This document shows, one piece after another, positions 28,511 through 37,242 of a stretch of 64,000 nucleotides of DNA. How positions within the stretch are numbered: position 1 is the stretch's first letter; every line of letters begins with the position of its first letter. The stretch is from the NCBI RefSeq assembly GCF_000527175.1, contig NZ_AZUR01000001.1:3621001-3685000 (forward strand), given 5' to 3'. This DNA comes from Pseudogulbenkiania sp. MAI-1. GTDB taxonomy: Bacteria; Pseudomonadota; Gammaproteobacteria; Burkholderiales; Chromobacteriaceae. A program made the position numbers and the translations under genes. Below the pieces are notes generated by a model. The model ran no database searches, was not told where the DNA came from, and saw only the letters and a list, made by a program, of their open reading frames with translations.

Positions 28511-30013
28511 TCAGCCATTTGGCAAGCCGGCGCGACGCAGTTGTACCGCCTGCAACACTTCCTTGCGCGAAATGCGTTCCGCCCCCTTCAAATCTGCAAT
28601 CGTTCTGGCCACACGCAGGATGCGATGGTAACTGCGTGCGGAAAGATGGAGCCGCTCTAACACCTGGAGCAAGGTTTCCAGAGCCGAGGCCTCGGCCAAG
28701 GCATGCTGATCGAGCTCGGCACCGGACAGGTCGGCATTCGCCTTCCCCTGCCGTGCCAACTGCCTGCGGCGGGCAGCGATCACCCGCTCGCGCACCGCTG
28801 CACTCGCCTCGCCCTGCTCCTGGCTTGTCAGTTCGTCCGACGACAGCGTCGGCACTTCGATATGCATGTCGATCCTGTCGAGCAAGGGGCCGGAGATTTT
28901 ACCGCGATATCGGGCAATCTGCTCCGGCGTGCACTGACAGCGGCCGGAATGATGCCCGAGATAGCCGCAAGGGCAGGGATTCATTGCCGCCACGAGTTGA
29001 AAACGGGCAGGGAAAGTCGCTTGCCGGGCGGCACGGGAGATATGGATCATGCCGTTTTCCAGAGGTTCCCGCAGCACCTCCAGCACACGACGGTCGAATT
29101 CCGGCAGTTCGTCCAGAAACAACACCCCTCGATGAGCCAGACTGATCTCCCCGGGACGGGGCTCGGATCCACCCCCGACCAAGGCCACGGCAGAGGCCGT
29201 GTGATGGGGCGAGCGAAATGGCCGGGCGCGCCAGGCCTGTGCCGAGAAGCCTTGCGACCCCAATGACTGGACGGCCGCCGTTTCCAGCGCCTCGTCATCC
29301 TGCATCGGGGGCAATATCCCGGGCAAACGGCAAGCCAGCATCGATTTTCCTGTCCCTGGCGGGCCGATCAGCAGCAGGCTGTGGCCTCCTGCTGCCGCAA
29401 TCTCCAGCGCCTCGCGGGCCGCCCCCTGCCCTTTGACGTCGCCAAGGTCGGGATAACACAACGAGGCAGCGGTGGTTTCGGGCTGCGCAATGGGCAAGCG
29501 CTGCAAACCGTTCAGATGGGCGCACACGTCAAGCAGTGTCTCGGCCGAATACACCGTGGCACCGGAAACCAGAGCAGCTTCGGCCGCGCAGGATGCGGGA
29601 AGCACGAAAGCCCGTCCGGCACGCCGGGCATGGCACATCATCGCCAAGGCACCCCGAATCGCACGCAGCTGACCGCTCAGCGCCAGCTCACCGGCGAATT
29701 CGTAACCGGCCAGCGAGTCGCCCCGCACCTGGCCGGAAGCGACGAGGATACCGATGGCAATCGGCAGGTCGAACCGACCGGAATCCTTCGGCAGATCGGC
29801 CGGGGCCAGATTCACGGTGATCTTCCGCGCGGGAAACGTGAACCCCGAGGTCAGGATGGCGGCACGGACCCTGTCGCGGCTTTCCTTTACCTCGGTATCC
29901 GGCAGACCGACGATGGCAAACGCCGGCAGTCCGTTGGCCATATGCACTTCGACGGAGACTTCGGAAGCCTCCATGCCGGACAAGGCCCGGCTATGTACGA
30001 CAGCCAACGTCAT
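28511..30013 (-). CDS. comM: YifB/ComM-family AAA+ ATPase (natural transformation)
   Basis: A 500-residue Mg-chelatase-like protein. An N-terminal Lon-substrate-like domain begins MTLAVVHSRALSGMEASEVSVEVH with GLPDTEVKESRDRVRAAI. The AAA+ module has Walker A LIGPPGTGKSMLACRLPG, Walker B FLDELPEF and a cysteine cluster (CPCGYLGHHSGRCQC). The C-terminal domain ends in RSYHRILRVARTIADL. In Vibrio and Haemophilus ComM is a branch-migration helicase that widens recombination tracts during transformation. The start is 10 bases beyond the ubiK stop, so the two are probably co-transcribed. Confidence 0.95.
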   Translation of the reverse strand: MTLAVVHSRALSGMEASEVSVEVHMANGLPAFAIVGLPDTEVKESRDRVRAAILTSGFTFPARKITVNLAPADLPKDSGRFDLPIAIGILVASGQVRGDSLAGYEFAGELALSGQLRAIRGALAMMCHARRAGRAFVLPASCAAEAALVSGATVYSAETLLDVCAHLNGLQRLPIAQPETTAASLCYPDLGDVKGQGAAREALEIAAAGGHSLLLIGPPGTGKSMLACRLPGILPPMQDDEALETAAVQSLGSQGFSAQAWRARPFRSPHHTASAVALVGGGSEPRPGEISLAHRGVLFLDELPEFDRRVLEVLREPLENGMIHISRAARQATFPARFQLVAAMNPCPCGYLGHHSGRCQCTPEQIARYRGKISGPLLDRIDMHIEVPTLSSDELTSQEQGEASAAVRERVIAARRRQLARQGKANADLSGAELDQHALAEASALETLLQVLERLHLSARSYHRILRVARTIADLKGAERISRKEVLQAVQLRRAGLPNG

Positions 30014-30023
30014 CGGCGGAACT

Positions 30024-30311
30024 TCAGGAGTGACCGAGGGAGGCTTGCGTGTCGACCTGTTCGGCCGCCTTATCCGGGAACACCGCCGCTTCCAGCGCCG
30101 CCAGGCGAGCCTCCATCTGCTCCAGTTTCTCGCGGGTTCGCAGCAGGACCTCCTGCTGGACGTCGAATTCTTCGCGGGTGACCAGATCCATGCGGGAGAA
30201 CGTCGACGCCATCATGGCCTTGACGTTCTTTTCGACATCCTTGACCGGGCTGGCCGCAATGGTCTCGCTGATCTTGGCGGTGATTTCTTCAAACAATTTC
30301 TGGCTCAACAT
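30024..30311 (-). CDS. ubiK: Ubiquinone biosynthesis accessory factor UbiK (YqiC/BMFP)
   Basis: A 95-residue membrane-fusogenic coiled-coil protein that helps organise the ubiquinone biosynthesis complex. The start MLSQKLFEEITAKISETIA and a C-terminal heptad region (LRTREKLEQMEARLAALEAAV) match the BMFP family. The open frame is much longer, but ATG at 30311 has a perfect AAGGAGGA upstream and gives the normal family length. It reads away from glnK and is followed by comM. Confidence 0.93.
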   Translation of the reverse strand: MLSQKLFEEITAKISETIAASPVKDVEKNVKAMMASTFSRMDLVTREEFDVQQEVLLRTREKLEQMEARLAALEAAVFPDKAAEQVDTQASLGHS

Positions 30312-30389
30312 CTGAGTCCTCCTTGACTGCGTCATGTTGCATAGGCTTGAGTGTAGCAAAAAGGATTTACTGCTGCAGCGTTGGGCAAC

Positions 30390-30439
30390 CGCACAGAATT
30401 GGTGCACCACCGGACCTTCAACCGCGCCAAGACGGTGCC
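30390..30439 (+). promoter_or_regulatory. Two tandem NtrC-binding sites upstream of glnK
   Basis: Two 17-base dyads, at 30390-30406 and 30423-30439, each match the consensus TGCACCAAAATGGTGCA at 12 of 17 positions. Their centres are 33 bp apart, about three helical turns, and they lie roughly 75-120 bp upstream of the sigma-54 promoter, the usual enhancer position. Confidence 0.7.
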
Positions 30440-30511
30440 AAGCCGGGCAACTGCCCCATTCTCGCGCCACTACACAGCCGCCAATCCATGCCATGACCTC
30501 CCTGGCCGGGT

Positions 30512-30527
30512 TGGCACGAAACCTGCT
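30512..30527 (+). promoter_or_regulatory. Sigma-54 promoter of glnK-amtB
   Basis: The sequence TGGCACGAAACCTGCT has GG at -24 and GC at -12 with exact spacing (consensus TGGCACG-N4-TTGC). Transcription would start about 45 bases before the glnK ATG. Confidence 0.85.
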
Positions 30528-30581
30528 TACCTTGAGGCACAGTAGCAAAAAACGATTCGGATACGTCAGAAAGGAATGCAC

Positions 30582-30920
30582 ATGAAACTGGTCACAGCCA
30601 TTATCAAGCCGTTCAAGCTTGACGAAGTGCGTGAAGGCCTCTCCTCCATCGGTGTTCAAGGCATTACCGTGACCGAGGTGAAAGGCTTCGGACGCCAGAA
30701 AGGTCATACCGAGCTGTATCGTGGGGCGGAGTACGTAGTCGACTTCTTGCCTAAAGTGAAACTGGAAATCGCCATCGACGACGCCTTGCTGGATCAAGTG
30801 GTGGAAGCAATCGAGAAGTCCGCCCGCACCGGCAAGATCGGCGATGGCAAGATCTTCGTGTTCGACCTGCAGCAAGTCGTACGCATCCGTACCGGCGAAA
30901 CCGGTGCCGATGCCGTCTAA
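30582..30920 (+). CDS. glnK: Nitrogen regulatory protein P-II (GlnK)
   Basis: A 112-residue P-II trimer subunit that senses 2-oxoglutarate, ATP/ADP and glutamine status and blocks AmtB when nitrogen is plentiful. The start MKLVTAIIKPFKLDEVREGL, the T-loop KGFGRQKGHTELYRGAEYV with the uridylylated Tyr (ELYRGAEY), and the C-terminal signature TGKIGDGKIFV are all standard. ATG at 30582 follows AAAGGA; an ATG two codons earlier is possible. It is paired with amtB 28 bases downstream behind a sigma-54 promoter with NtrC sites, which favours GlnK over GlnB. Confidence 0.97.
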   Translation: MKLVTAIIKPFKLDEVREGLSSIGVQGITVTEVKGFGRQKGHTELYRGAEYVVDFLPKVKLEIAIDDALLDQVVEAIEKSARTGKIGDGKIFVFDLQQVVRIRTGETGADAV

Positions 30921-30948
30921 TCCATAACGGAACAGAAGGGGAATGCCA

Positions 30949-32253
30949 ATGAAAAGGAATCTGGTCACACTGGGCTCACTCGCCCTGCTCTCCTCCCTGC
31001 CGGCACTCGCCGCAGATGGACCGACTCTGGTTGCAGCCTCCACCATCAGCGGCGGAGACACCGCCTGGATGATGACCTCGACGGCGTTGGTGTTGTTCAT
31101 GACCATCCCCGGACTCGCCCTGTTCTACGGCGGCATGGTCCGCAAGAAAAACGTGCTGGCGACGCTGATGCAGAGCTTTGCCATCTGCGCCCTGATGACC
31201 GTGCTGTGGACCGTCATCGGCTACAGCCTGACGTTTACGCCGGGCAACTCGCTGATCGGTGGTTTCGACCGCGTGCTGATGGAAGGACTGACCTTCCTGA
31301 AGGATCAGGGCAAGCTGACCGTCAATCCGCTGGCCCCGACCATTCCGGAGCCGGTGTTCATGATGTTCCAGATGACCTTCTTCATCATCACCCCCGCTCT
31401 GATTACCGGCGCCTTCGCTGAGCGCATGAAGTTTTCCGCCATGATGGTGTTCATGGCTCTGTGGGCTCTGCTGGTCTATGTGCCGGTTGCTCACTGGGTA
31501 TGGGCTCCGGGCGGCTGGATGTTTGACAAGGGCGTCCTCGACTTTGCCGGCGGCACCGTGGTGCACATCAATGCCGGTGTAGCCGGCCTGGTAGCCGCCT
31601 TGGTGCTGGGCAAGCGCGTCGGCTTCGGCAAGGAAGCGATGGCGCCGCACAACCTGGTGCTGACCCTGATTGGTGCATCCATGCTGTGGGTGGGCTGGTT
31701 CGGCTTCAACGCCGGTTCCGCCGTAGCCGCGGACGGCCGCGCCGGCATGGCCATGATGGTGACTCAGATCGCCACCGGCATGGCAGCGCTGGCCTGGATG
31801 AGCGCCGAATGGATCGCCAAGGGCAAACCGTCGGTACTGGGCATCGCCTCCGGTGCCGTGGCCGGCCTGGTAGCCATCACTCCGGCAGCTGGTTTCGTGG
31901 ACGCCAAGGGCGCCCTGGCCATCGGCCTGATCGCCGGCGTCGTGTGCTACTGGGGCGCCACCGGCCTGAAACACGCCCTGAAGTATGACGACTCGCTCGA
32001 CGCCTTCGGCGTACATGGTGTCGGCGGTATCGTCGGCGCCCTGCTCACCGGCGTGTTCGCGGTGAAAGACATCGGCGGCGTCGAAGGCAGCCTCGCCACC
32101 CAGGCGCTCGGTGTCGTAGCGACTGCGGTGTACTGCGGCATCGCCAGCTTTGTCCTGCTGAAGATCATCGATCTGGTCATCGGCCTGCGCGTCTCCAGCG
32201 AAGAGGAACGCGAAGGTCTGGATGTGGCTCTCCACGGCGAACGCGTGGAGTAA
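30949..32253 (+). CDS. amtB: Ammonium transporter AmtB
   Basis: A 434-residue inner-membrane ammonium channel. A signal-like N-terminus (MKRNLVTLGSLALLSSLPALAADG) is followed by TAWMMTSTALVLFMTIPGLALFYGG and eleven membrane helices. Pore histidines are visible in HINAGVAGLVAALVLG and FGVHGVGGIVGALLTG, and the Phe gate region MMFQMTFFIITPALI is intact. The start may be ATG 30943 or 30949; AAGGGG lies just upstream. It is co-transcribed with glnK, and a strong terminator follows. Confidence 0.97.
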   Translation: MKRNLVTLGSLALLSSLPALAADGPTLVAASTISGGDTAWMMTSTALVLFMTIPGLALFYGGMVRKKNVLATLMQSFAICALMTVLWTVIGYSLTFTPGNSLIGGFDRVLMEGLTFLKDQGKLTVNPLAPTIPEPVFMMFQMTFFIITPALITGAFAERMKFSAMMVFMALWALLVYVPVAHWVWAPGGWMFDKGVLDFAGGTVVHINAGVAGLVAALVLGKRVGFGKEAMAPHNLVLTLIGASMLWVGWFGFNAGSAVAADGRAGMAMMVTQIATGMAALAWMSAEWIAKGKPSVLGIASGAVAGLVAITPAAGFVDAKGALAIGLIAGVVCYWGATGLKHALKYDDSLDAFGVHGVGGIVGALLTGVFAVKDIGGVEGSLATQALGVVATAVYCGIASFVLLKIIDLVIGLRVSSEEEREGLDVALHGERVE

Positions 32254-32294
32254 GACAAAAGATCAGCAAGTTGTCTTGTTGTGGTAAGGGACTT

Positions 32295-32321
32295 GGGGGC
32301 GCTGCGGCGCCCCATTTTTTT
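32295..32321 (+). terminator. Intrinsic terminator of glnK-amtB
   Basis: Arms GGGGCGC and GCGCCCC with a 4-base loop are followed by ATTTTTTT, 42 bases after the amtB stop. Confidence 0.92.
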
Positions 32322-32332
32322 GCATACGCCCT

Positions 32333-32377
32333 CCCCATGAACAAAAGCCAGCACGAGGCTGGCTTTTGTTCATGGGG
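32333..32377 (-). terminator. 45-bp perfect inverted repeat after sspB (probable terminator)
   Basis: Two 20-base arms, perfectly complementary (CCCCATGAACAAAAGCCAGC and its complement), surround ACGAG. It lies 18 bases past the sspB stop. The inner GCCAGC/GCTGGC stem followed by TTTTGTT works as a terminator in both directions; the extended arms are longer than termination needs. Confidence 0.8.
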
Positions 32378-32395
32378 TAATGCGAAACAGCACTA

Positions 32396-32839
32396 TTACT
32401 TGACGATGCGCAAGCTGGGACGCCCGGTGGAGCGGGAGGAGGAGTCCGCCCCCTGCCCGGCTTCCCCACCCTGGCCTTCTACCGGTTTCAACGTCGGAGA
32501 GGATTCAGCATTCCCCGCTGATTCAGGGGGAGCCTCCACTTCGAAGCCCATCCCCTCTCCCGTCTCCCGGGCGAAGATGGACATGACGTTGCCGACCGGA
32601 ATCCAGATGTCGCGCGCCACCCCGCCAAAGCGGGCCGAAAACGAAATCCAGTCGTTATCGATCTTGAGCCCCTTGCAGGCCGTGTGCGCGATGTTGAGCA
32701 CGATTTCGTTGTTCTTGACGAACTCGCGCGGCACCGAAGTCTGCTCGGTAACCCACACCACGATATACGGGGTATGCCCGTTATCGGTACACCACTCGTG
32801 CAAGGCACGGATCAGGTAAGGCTTGGTTGAAGAGCTCAT
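32396..32839 (-). CDS. sspB: Stringent starvation protein B (ClpXP adaptor)
   Basis: SspB (147 aa) delivers ssrA-tagged proteins to ClpXP. The folded N-terminal domain (about residues 1-105) starts MSSSTKPYLIRALHEWCTDNG and contains TPYIVVWV and FSARFGGVARDIWIPVGNV. A flexible tail rich in Glu, Gly and Ser ends in the ClpX-binding motif RPSLRIVK. ATG at 32839 gives the usual length; the longer frame overlaps sspA. It follows sspA by 8 bases, so the pair is one operon. Confidence 0.96.
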   Translation of the reverse strand: MSSSTKPYLIRALHEWCTDNGHTPYIVVWVTEQTSVPREFVKNNEIVLNIAHTACKGLKIDNDWISFSARFGGVARDIWIPVGNVMSIFARETGEGMGFEVEAPPESAGNAESSPTLKPVEGQGGEAGQGADSSSRSTGRPSLRIVK

Positions 32840-32847
32840 AGCTGCCC

Positions 32848-33450
32848 TTACTTGCGCATGGCCTTTTCGGACGGAGTCAGCGAGTCGATGAAGGACTGAC
32901 GCTGGAAGATCCGTTCGGCATATTTGAGAATCGGCGCGGCGCTCTTGCCCAGATCGATGTTGTAGTGCTCCAGACGCCACATCAGCGGGGCGATGGCCAC
33001 GTCGATCATGGAGAACTCCTCGCCCAGCATGAACTTCTGCTTGGCAAAGATAGGGGCGATCATGATCAGGCCATCACGAATGGCATCACGCGCCTTGGCG
33101 GCTTCCTTGCCGGTGGCACCGGCTTCCAGCGTCTTGACGTGGCAGAACAACTCCTGCTCGAAGCGGAACAGGAACAGACGTGCCCGAGCGCGCATCACCG
33201 GATCGGCCGGCATCAGCTGCGGGTGCGGGAAGCGCTCGTCGATGTATTCGTTGATGATGTTCGATTCGTGCAGGATCAAATCGCGCTCGACCAGCACCGG
33301 CACCTCGTTGTACGGGTTCATCACCGCGAGATCTTCGGGCTTGTTGTGGACATCCACATCAATGATCTCGAAATCCATTCCCTTTTCATACAATACGATG
33401 CGGCAACGCTGGCTGAACGGGCAGGTGATACCGGAGTACAAGGTCATCAT
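32848..33450 (-). CDS. sspA: Stringent starvation protein A
   Basis: SspA (200 aa) is a glutathione S-transferase-like, RNA-polymerase-associated stress protein. The GST N-domain reads MMTLYSGITCPFSQRCRIVLYEKGM, then NPYNEVPVLVERDLILHESNIINEYIDE. The helical C-domain covers about residues 90-200. ATG at 33450 is chosen (33447 also possible); 16 further upstream codons are open but not conserved. The position upstream of sspB and downstream of petABC is the standard order in beta- and gammaproteobacteria. Confidence 0.95.
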   Translation of the reverse strand: MMTLYSGITCPFSQRCRIVLYEKGMDFEIIDVDVHNKPEDLAVMNPYNEVPVLVERDLILHESNIINEYIDERFPHPQLMPADPVMRARARLFLFRFEQELFCHVKTLEAGATGKEAAKARDAIRDGLIMIAPIFAKQKFMLGEEFSMIDVAIAPLMWRLEHYNIDLGKSAAPILKYAERIFQRQSFIDSLTPSEKAMRK

Positions 33451-33542
33451 GGCTAAAAGCGCATCCTTTTGATTGGCAACAATTGTCAAGTTTACCATTT
33501 TGCCACTACGCTTTTCCAGTTTTAGCCGTTAAGCTCCTGTTT

Positions 33543-33574
33543 GAAAAAGAAAAAGGGCGGGATCAACCCCGCCC
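33543..33574 (-). terminator. Intrinsic terminator of petABC
   Basis: Arms GGGCGGG and CCCGCCC with a 6-base loop, then TTTTTCTTTTT on the minus strand, 24 bases after the petC stop. Confidence 0.9.
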
Positions 33575-33597
33575 TCGGTTTCGGTCAAGCGTCAGAC

Positions 33598-34359
33598 TCA
33601 GTGCACGTCTTTCCAGTATTCCTTCTTCAGGAAGTACGCCAGCGGCAGCAGCAGCAAGCCGAGGAACATCAGCACCACGTAACCGATCTGGTGACGCTTC
33701 ACCTGCACCGGCTCGGCCATGTACACCAGGTAGTTGGTCAGGTCGGCCATGCGGCGGTCGTATTCCACCGTGTTGGCCTTGCCGTTTTCCAGCTTGGTCA
33801 TGGTGCCGGCCTTGACCAGCTCGAGCTGATGCTCTTCATGACCGCCCTCGCCCTTGACGGTCTTCAGCATCTGGTCGCCCTGCCACTCCCAGAAGATGTG
33901 CGGCATGCCGGCACCGGGGAACACCAGGTTGTTCCAGCCGGTAGGACGAGTCTCGTCACGATAGAAGCCACGCATGTAGGAGTACAGGTAGTCGGCCCCA
34001 CGCGAGCGTGCGATCACCGACAGATCCGGCGGCGCGGCACCGAGCCACACCTTGGCATCCTTCACCTTCATCGCGATGCTCATGGTGTCGCCGATCTTGG
34101 TATCCGGCGGCAGCAAGTTGTCCTTGATCTGCTGCTCGCTCAAGCCGATGTCCATCAGCCTGTTGAAGCGCATGGCGTTGGCCGAGTGGCACGACAGACA
34201 GTAGTTGGTGAAGATCTGGGCGCCGCGTTGCAGCGACTCGGTATCCTGGATATCGATCGGCGCCTTGTCGAGCTTCACTCCCCCTTCGGAGGCCACGGCG
34301 GCCCCCAACGGCAGCATGAACGCGGCCGCGGCGATCAGATGACGGATTTTGGTTTTCAT
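33598..34359 (-). CDS. petC: Cytochrome c1 of the bc1 complex
   Basis: A 253-residue c-type cytochrome of ubiquinol:cytochrome c reductase. The signal peptide MKTKIRHLIAAAAFMLPLGAAVA is followed by the haem site CLSCH and the distal methionine region around FPGAGMPHIFW. A C-terminal membrane anchor (IGYVVLMFLGLLLLPLAYFL) ends KKEYWKDVH. The start at 34359 has GAGGGGG upstream; an ATG three codons earlier abuts that ribosome site and is less likely. The gene is the last of petA-petB-petC. Confidence 0.96.
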   Translation of the reverse strand: MKTKIRHLIAAAAFMLPLGAAVASEGGVKLDKAPIDIQDTESLQRGAQIFTNYCLSCHSANAMRFNRLMDIGLSEQQIKDNLLPPDTKIGDTMSIAMKVKDAKVWLGAAPPDLSVIARSRGADYLYSYMRGFYRDETRPTGWNNLVFPGAGMPHIFWEWQGDQMLKTVKGEGGHEEHQLELVKAGTMTKLENGKANTVEYDRRMADLTNYLVYMAEPVQVKRHQIGYVVLMFLGLLLLPLAYFLKKEYWKDVH

Positions 34360-34376
34360 ATGAGTCATCCCCCTCG

Positions 34377-35696
34377 TTACACGTTCATGGCAAACAGCGT
34401 TGCGCCGGCGATGGTCACCGCCACCAGCACCAGGAAACGAATCTGACGCTTGGCGTTGGTCTCGGTGACGCGGGTCGGCACCGGCTCGCTGCCTACGTCG
34501 TTCTTGGTGTAGATCGGCATGCCCAGGAAGAAGGCAAAGTAGACGGCGGACAGCACCTGGGCGATCACGGTACGGGTGTTGGTGGACGGCATCGCCCCCA
34601 GGATACCCAGGCCGATGAAGGCGATGATGAACAGGGTCAGCATGAACTTGAACTTCGGACCACGGTAACGGATCGACTTCACCGGCGACTTGTCCAGCCA
34701 CGGCAGGAAGGCGATCAGCACCACGGCGGCCCCCATGCCCAGCACGCCCCACACCTGGGTGCCAAGGAAGGACGGGATGGCGCGCAGGATGGCGTAGAAC
34801 GGCGTGAAGTACCAGACCGGCGCAATGTGCGGCGGGGTTTTCAGCGGGTCGGCCGGGTCGAAGTTCGGGTGTTCGAGGAAGTAACCGCCCATCTCCGGCA
34901 TGAAGAACACGATAGCGGAGAACACGATCAGGAACACCACCACGCCCAGCACGTCCTTGACGGTGTAGTACGGGTGGAACGGAATGCCGTCGAGCGGGAT
35001 GCCGGTCTTCGGGTCCTTGTTCTTCTTGATCTCGACGCCGTCCGGGTTGTTGGAGCCGACCTCGTGCAGGGCCACCAGGTGAGCCACCACCAGCGCCAGC
35101 AGCACCAGCGGCACGGCAATCACGTGCAGCGCGAAGAAGCGGTTCAGCGTGACATCGGACACGACGTAGTCGCCACGGATCCACACCGACAGGTCAGGAC
35201 CGATCACCGGAATGGAACCGAACAGGTTCACGATCACCTGGGCGCCCCAGAACGACATCTGGCCCCACGGCAGCAGGTAGCCCATGAAGGCTTCGGCCAT
35301 CAGGCACAGGAAGATCAGCGAGCCGAACACCCAGATCAGTTCGCGCGGCTGCTTGTACGAACCGTAGATCAGGCCGCGGAACATGTGCAGGTAGACCACC
35401 ACGAAGAACATCGAGGCGCCGGTGGAGTGCATGTAGCGGATGATCCAGCCGCCGGCCACGTCGCGCATGATGTACTCGACGGACAGGAAGGCCAGGTTGG
35501 CGTCCGGCTTGTAGTTCATCGTCAGGAAGATGCCGGTGACGATCTGGATCACCAGCACCAGCATGGCCAGACTGCCGAAGAAGTACCAGAAGTTGAAGTT
35601 TTTGGGCGCATAGTATTCGGTGATGTGCGCCTTCATGGTGGACGACAGCGGGAAGCGTTCGTCCACCCAGTTCAGAATGCTTTGTCCTTTGCTCAT
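34377..35696 (-). CDS. petB: Cytochrome b of the bc1 complex
   Basis: A 439-residue inner-membrane protein holding haems bL and bH and both quinone sites. It starts MSKGQSILNWVDERFPLSS. The bH/bL histidines lie in YMHSTGASMFFVVVYLHMFRG and FFALHVIAVPLVLLALVVAH, and the Qo motif is PVWY in HIAPVWYFTPFYAILR (PEWY in mitochondria). Eight or nine membrane helices are visible. It is coupled to petA (14 bases) and petC. Confidence 0.97.
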   Translation of the reverse strand: MSKGQSILNWVDERFPLSSTMKAHITEYYAPKNFNFWYFFGSLAMLVLVIQIVTGIFLTMNYKPDANLAFLSVEYIMRDVAGGWIIRYMHSTGASMFFVVVYLHMFRGLIYGSYKQPRELIWVFGSLIFLCLMAEAFMGYLLPWGQMSFWGAQVIVNLFGSIPVIGPDLSVWIRGDYVVSDVTLNRFFALHVIAVPLVLLALVVAHLVALHEVGSNNPDGVEIKKNKDPKTGIPLDGIPFHPYYTVKDVLGVVVFLIVFSAIVFFMPEMGGYFLEHPNFDPADPLKTPPHIAPVWYFTPFYAILRAIPSFLGTQVWGVLGMGAAVVLIAFLPWLDKSPVKSIRYRGPKFKFMLTLFIIAFIGLGILGAMPSTNTRTVIAQVLSAVYFAFFLGMPIYTKNDVGSEPVPTRVTETNAKRQIRFLVLVAVTIAGATLFAMNV

Positions 35697-35710
35697 TTTT
35701 CGCCCTCAGC

Positions 35711-36295
35711 TTATTTGTCTTCGCCAATCAGGAGGCGGGTATCGGACAGATACTTGTGCGGCGGGATCTCCAGGTTCTTCGGTGCCGGGACACCCTGGAA
35801 GACTCGGGCCGCCAGGTCGAACTTGGAGCCGTGACAGGGGCAGTAGAAGCCACCCAGCCAGTCCGGGCCGAGGTCGGCCGGAGCCAGATCCGGACGGTAG
35901 GTCGGCGAACAGCCCAAGTGGGTACAGATACCCACGGCGACGAGGATCTCCGGCTTGATCGAACGGTATTCGTTCTTGCAATAGGGCGGCTGCTGCTCGA
36001 CTTCCGACTTGGGATCGAGTAGTTTAGGATCGTTCTTGGGCAGGTTTTTCAGCTGCTCCGGCGTACGGGAAAGAACCCATACCGGCTTGCCGCGCCATTC
36101 GACGTTGATCTTCTGGCCCGGTTCCAGCTTGCTGATGTCGACCTCGACCGGCGCCCCCGCCGCCTTGGCCCTCTCGGACGGGAAGAAACTCATCAGAAAT
36201 GGCGTGGCCACCCCGGCCACCGCCACACCACCAACCGCGCTGGTTGCTACCGTCAGGAAACGACGGCGCCCCGCATCGACGTGTTGCTCACTCAT
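35711..36295 (-). CDS. petA: Rieske iron-sulfur subunit of the bc1 complex
   Basis: A 194-residue [2Fe-2S] protein that takes electrons from ubiquinol to cytochrome c1. The N-terminal Tat-type anchor contains RRRFLTVATSAVGGVAVAG. The two cluster boxes CTHLGCSP and CPCHGSKFD give the His and Cys ligands. The ATG at 36295 (MSEQHVDAG) has GAGGA about 9 bases upstream. It is the first gene of the petABC operon. Confidence 0.97.
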   Translation of the reverse strand: MSEQHVDAGRRRFLTVATSAVGGVAVAGVATPFLMSFFPSERAKAAGAPVEVDISKLEPGQKINVEWRGKPVWVLSRTPEQLKNLPKNDPKLLDPKSEVEQQPPYCKNEYRSIKPEILVAVGICTHLGCSPTYRPDLAPADLGPDWLGGFYCPCHGSKFDLAARVFQGVPAPKNLEIPPHKYLSDTRLLIGEDK

Positions 36296-36409
36296 TACAG
36301 TCATCCTCAAACGTGGAAACCGAGCTCAAATCCTGCCGATTTTACCCGATTACCGGCAAGGACTTGAAGCGGCGATGCAAATTAATTGCGCAAGTTCCAC
36401 CTCCCCACG

Positions 36410-37156
36410 TCAGACCGGATTGGCCACATCGATAAAAACCACACTAACATCATGATTATTTGAGAGCCACGCTCCCAAAGCTCGGATCCCATAGCGTTCG
36501 GTCGCATGATGCCCCGCAGCAACAAAAGCCACGTCATACTCCAAAGCCATATGATGTTGCTGCTCCGACACCTCGCCGGTCACGAACGCATCGACGCCCA
36601 GCGCCACGGCCTCAGCAAAATAGCCCTGCGCCCCACCGGTACACCAGGCCACGCGCCGCACCGGCTTGTCCGGTCGCCCCAGCAGCAGGGCCTCGCGCCC
36701 GAGTTTCTCCCCGGTGGCGCGGACAAACTCGTCGGCACGTTGCGGAACCGGCACGCTGCCGTACCACAACAGCCCCTGATCACCCGACTGGCCCTCGACC
36801 TGCCAACCTAGCTCTCGCGCCAACTGCGCGTTATTGCCCAGTTCCGGATGGGCGTCGAGCGGTAGATGGTAAGCCAGCAGGCTGATGTCGTGCGCCAGCA
36901 GACTTTGCAGGCGGCGCTTCTTGATCCCGACCAGGCGCGGGTCTTCGTTCTTCCAGAAATAGCCGTGATGCACCAAGATGGCGTCAGCCTGCTGCGCGAT
37001 GGCGGCATCGATCAGTGCCTGCGACGCGGTCACCCCGGTAACGATGGTACGTACCTCGGCCCTGCCCTCGACCTGCAAGCCATTGGGGGCATAATCCTTG
37101 AAACGCCAGGGCTCCAGTTGCGCATCCAGTACGCGCTGCAATTCGCTCAGTTGCAT
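36410..37156 (-). CDS. NIF3/YbgI-family dinuclear metal protein
   Basis: A 248-residue member of the NIF3 family (annotated as Nif3-like dinuclear metal centre protein or GTP cyclohydrolase 1 type 2), which forms a hexameric toroid. Metal-binding histidines are seen in ILVHHGYFW and the C-terminal VAAGHHATERYGIRALG. The start MQLSELQRVLDAQL at 37156 is typical and the longer frame is discarded. It lies about 115 bases upstream of petA on the same strand, a common pairing in betaproteobacteria. Its biochemical role is unsettled in the whole family. Confidence 0.9.
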   Translation of the reverse strand: MQLSELQRVLDAQLEPWRFKDYAPNGLQVEGRAEVRTIVTGVTASQALIDAAIAQQADAILVHHGYFWKNEDPRLVGIKKRRLQSLLAHDISLLAYHLPLDAHPELGNNAQLARELGWQVEGQSGDQGLLWYGSVPVPQRADEFVRATGEKLGREALLLGRPDKPVRRVAWCTGGAQGYFAEAVALGVDAFVTGEVSEQQHHMALEYDVAFVAAGHHATERYGIRALGAWLSNNHDVSVVFIDVANPV

Positions 37157-37242
37157 GGGTCTTTCCCGATTATCAATGGGCGAATTGTGCCAGAAAGTGC
37201 GGCTCGTATGGCCTTCGGCCAAGCCGACAAGGTTGGCCGAAA

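Noticed and set aside
30312..31106. Extension of ubiK far upstream into the glnK region
   Set aside because: The extension is not BMFP-like and runs over glnK; the ATG at 30311 has a perfect ribosome site.
34360..35184. Extension of the cytochrome c1 frame upstream into petB
   Set aside because: It is antisense-free but out of frame with petB and lacks protein character; the signal peptide defines the start at 34359.
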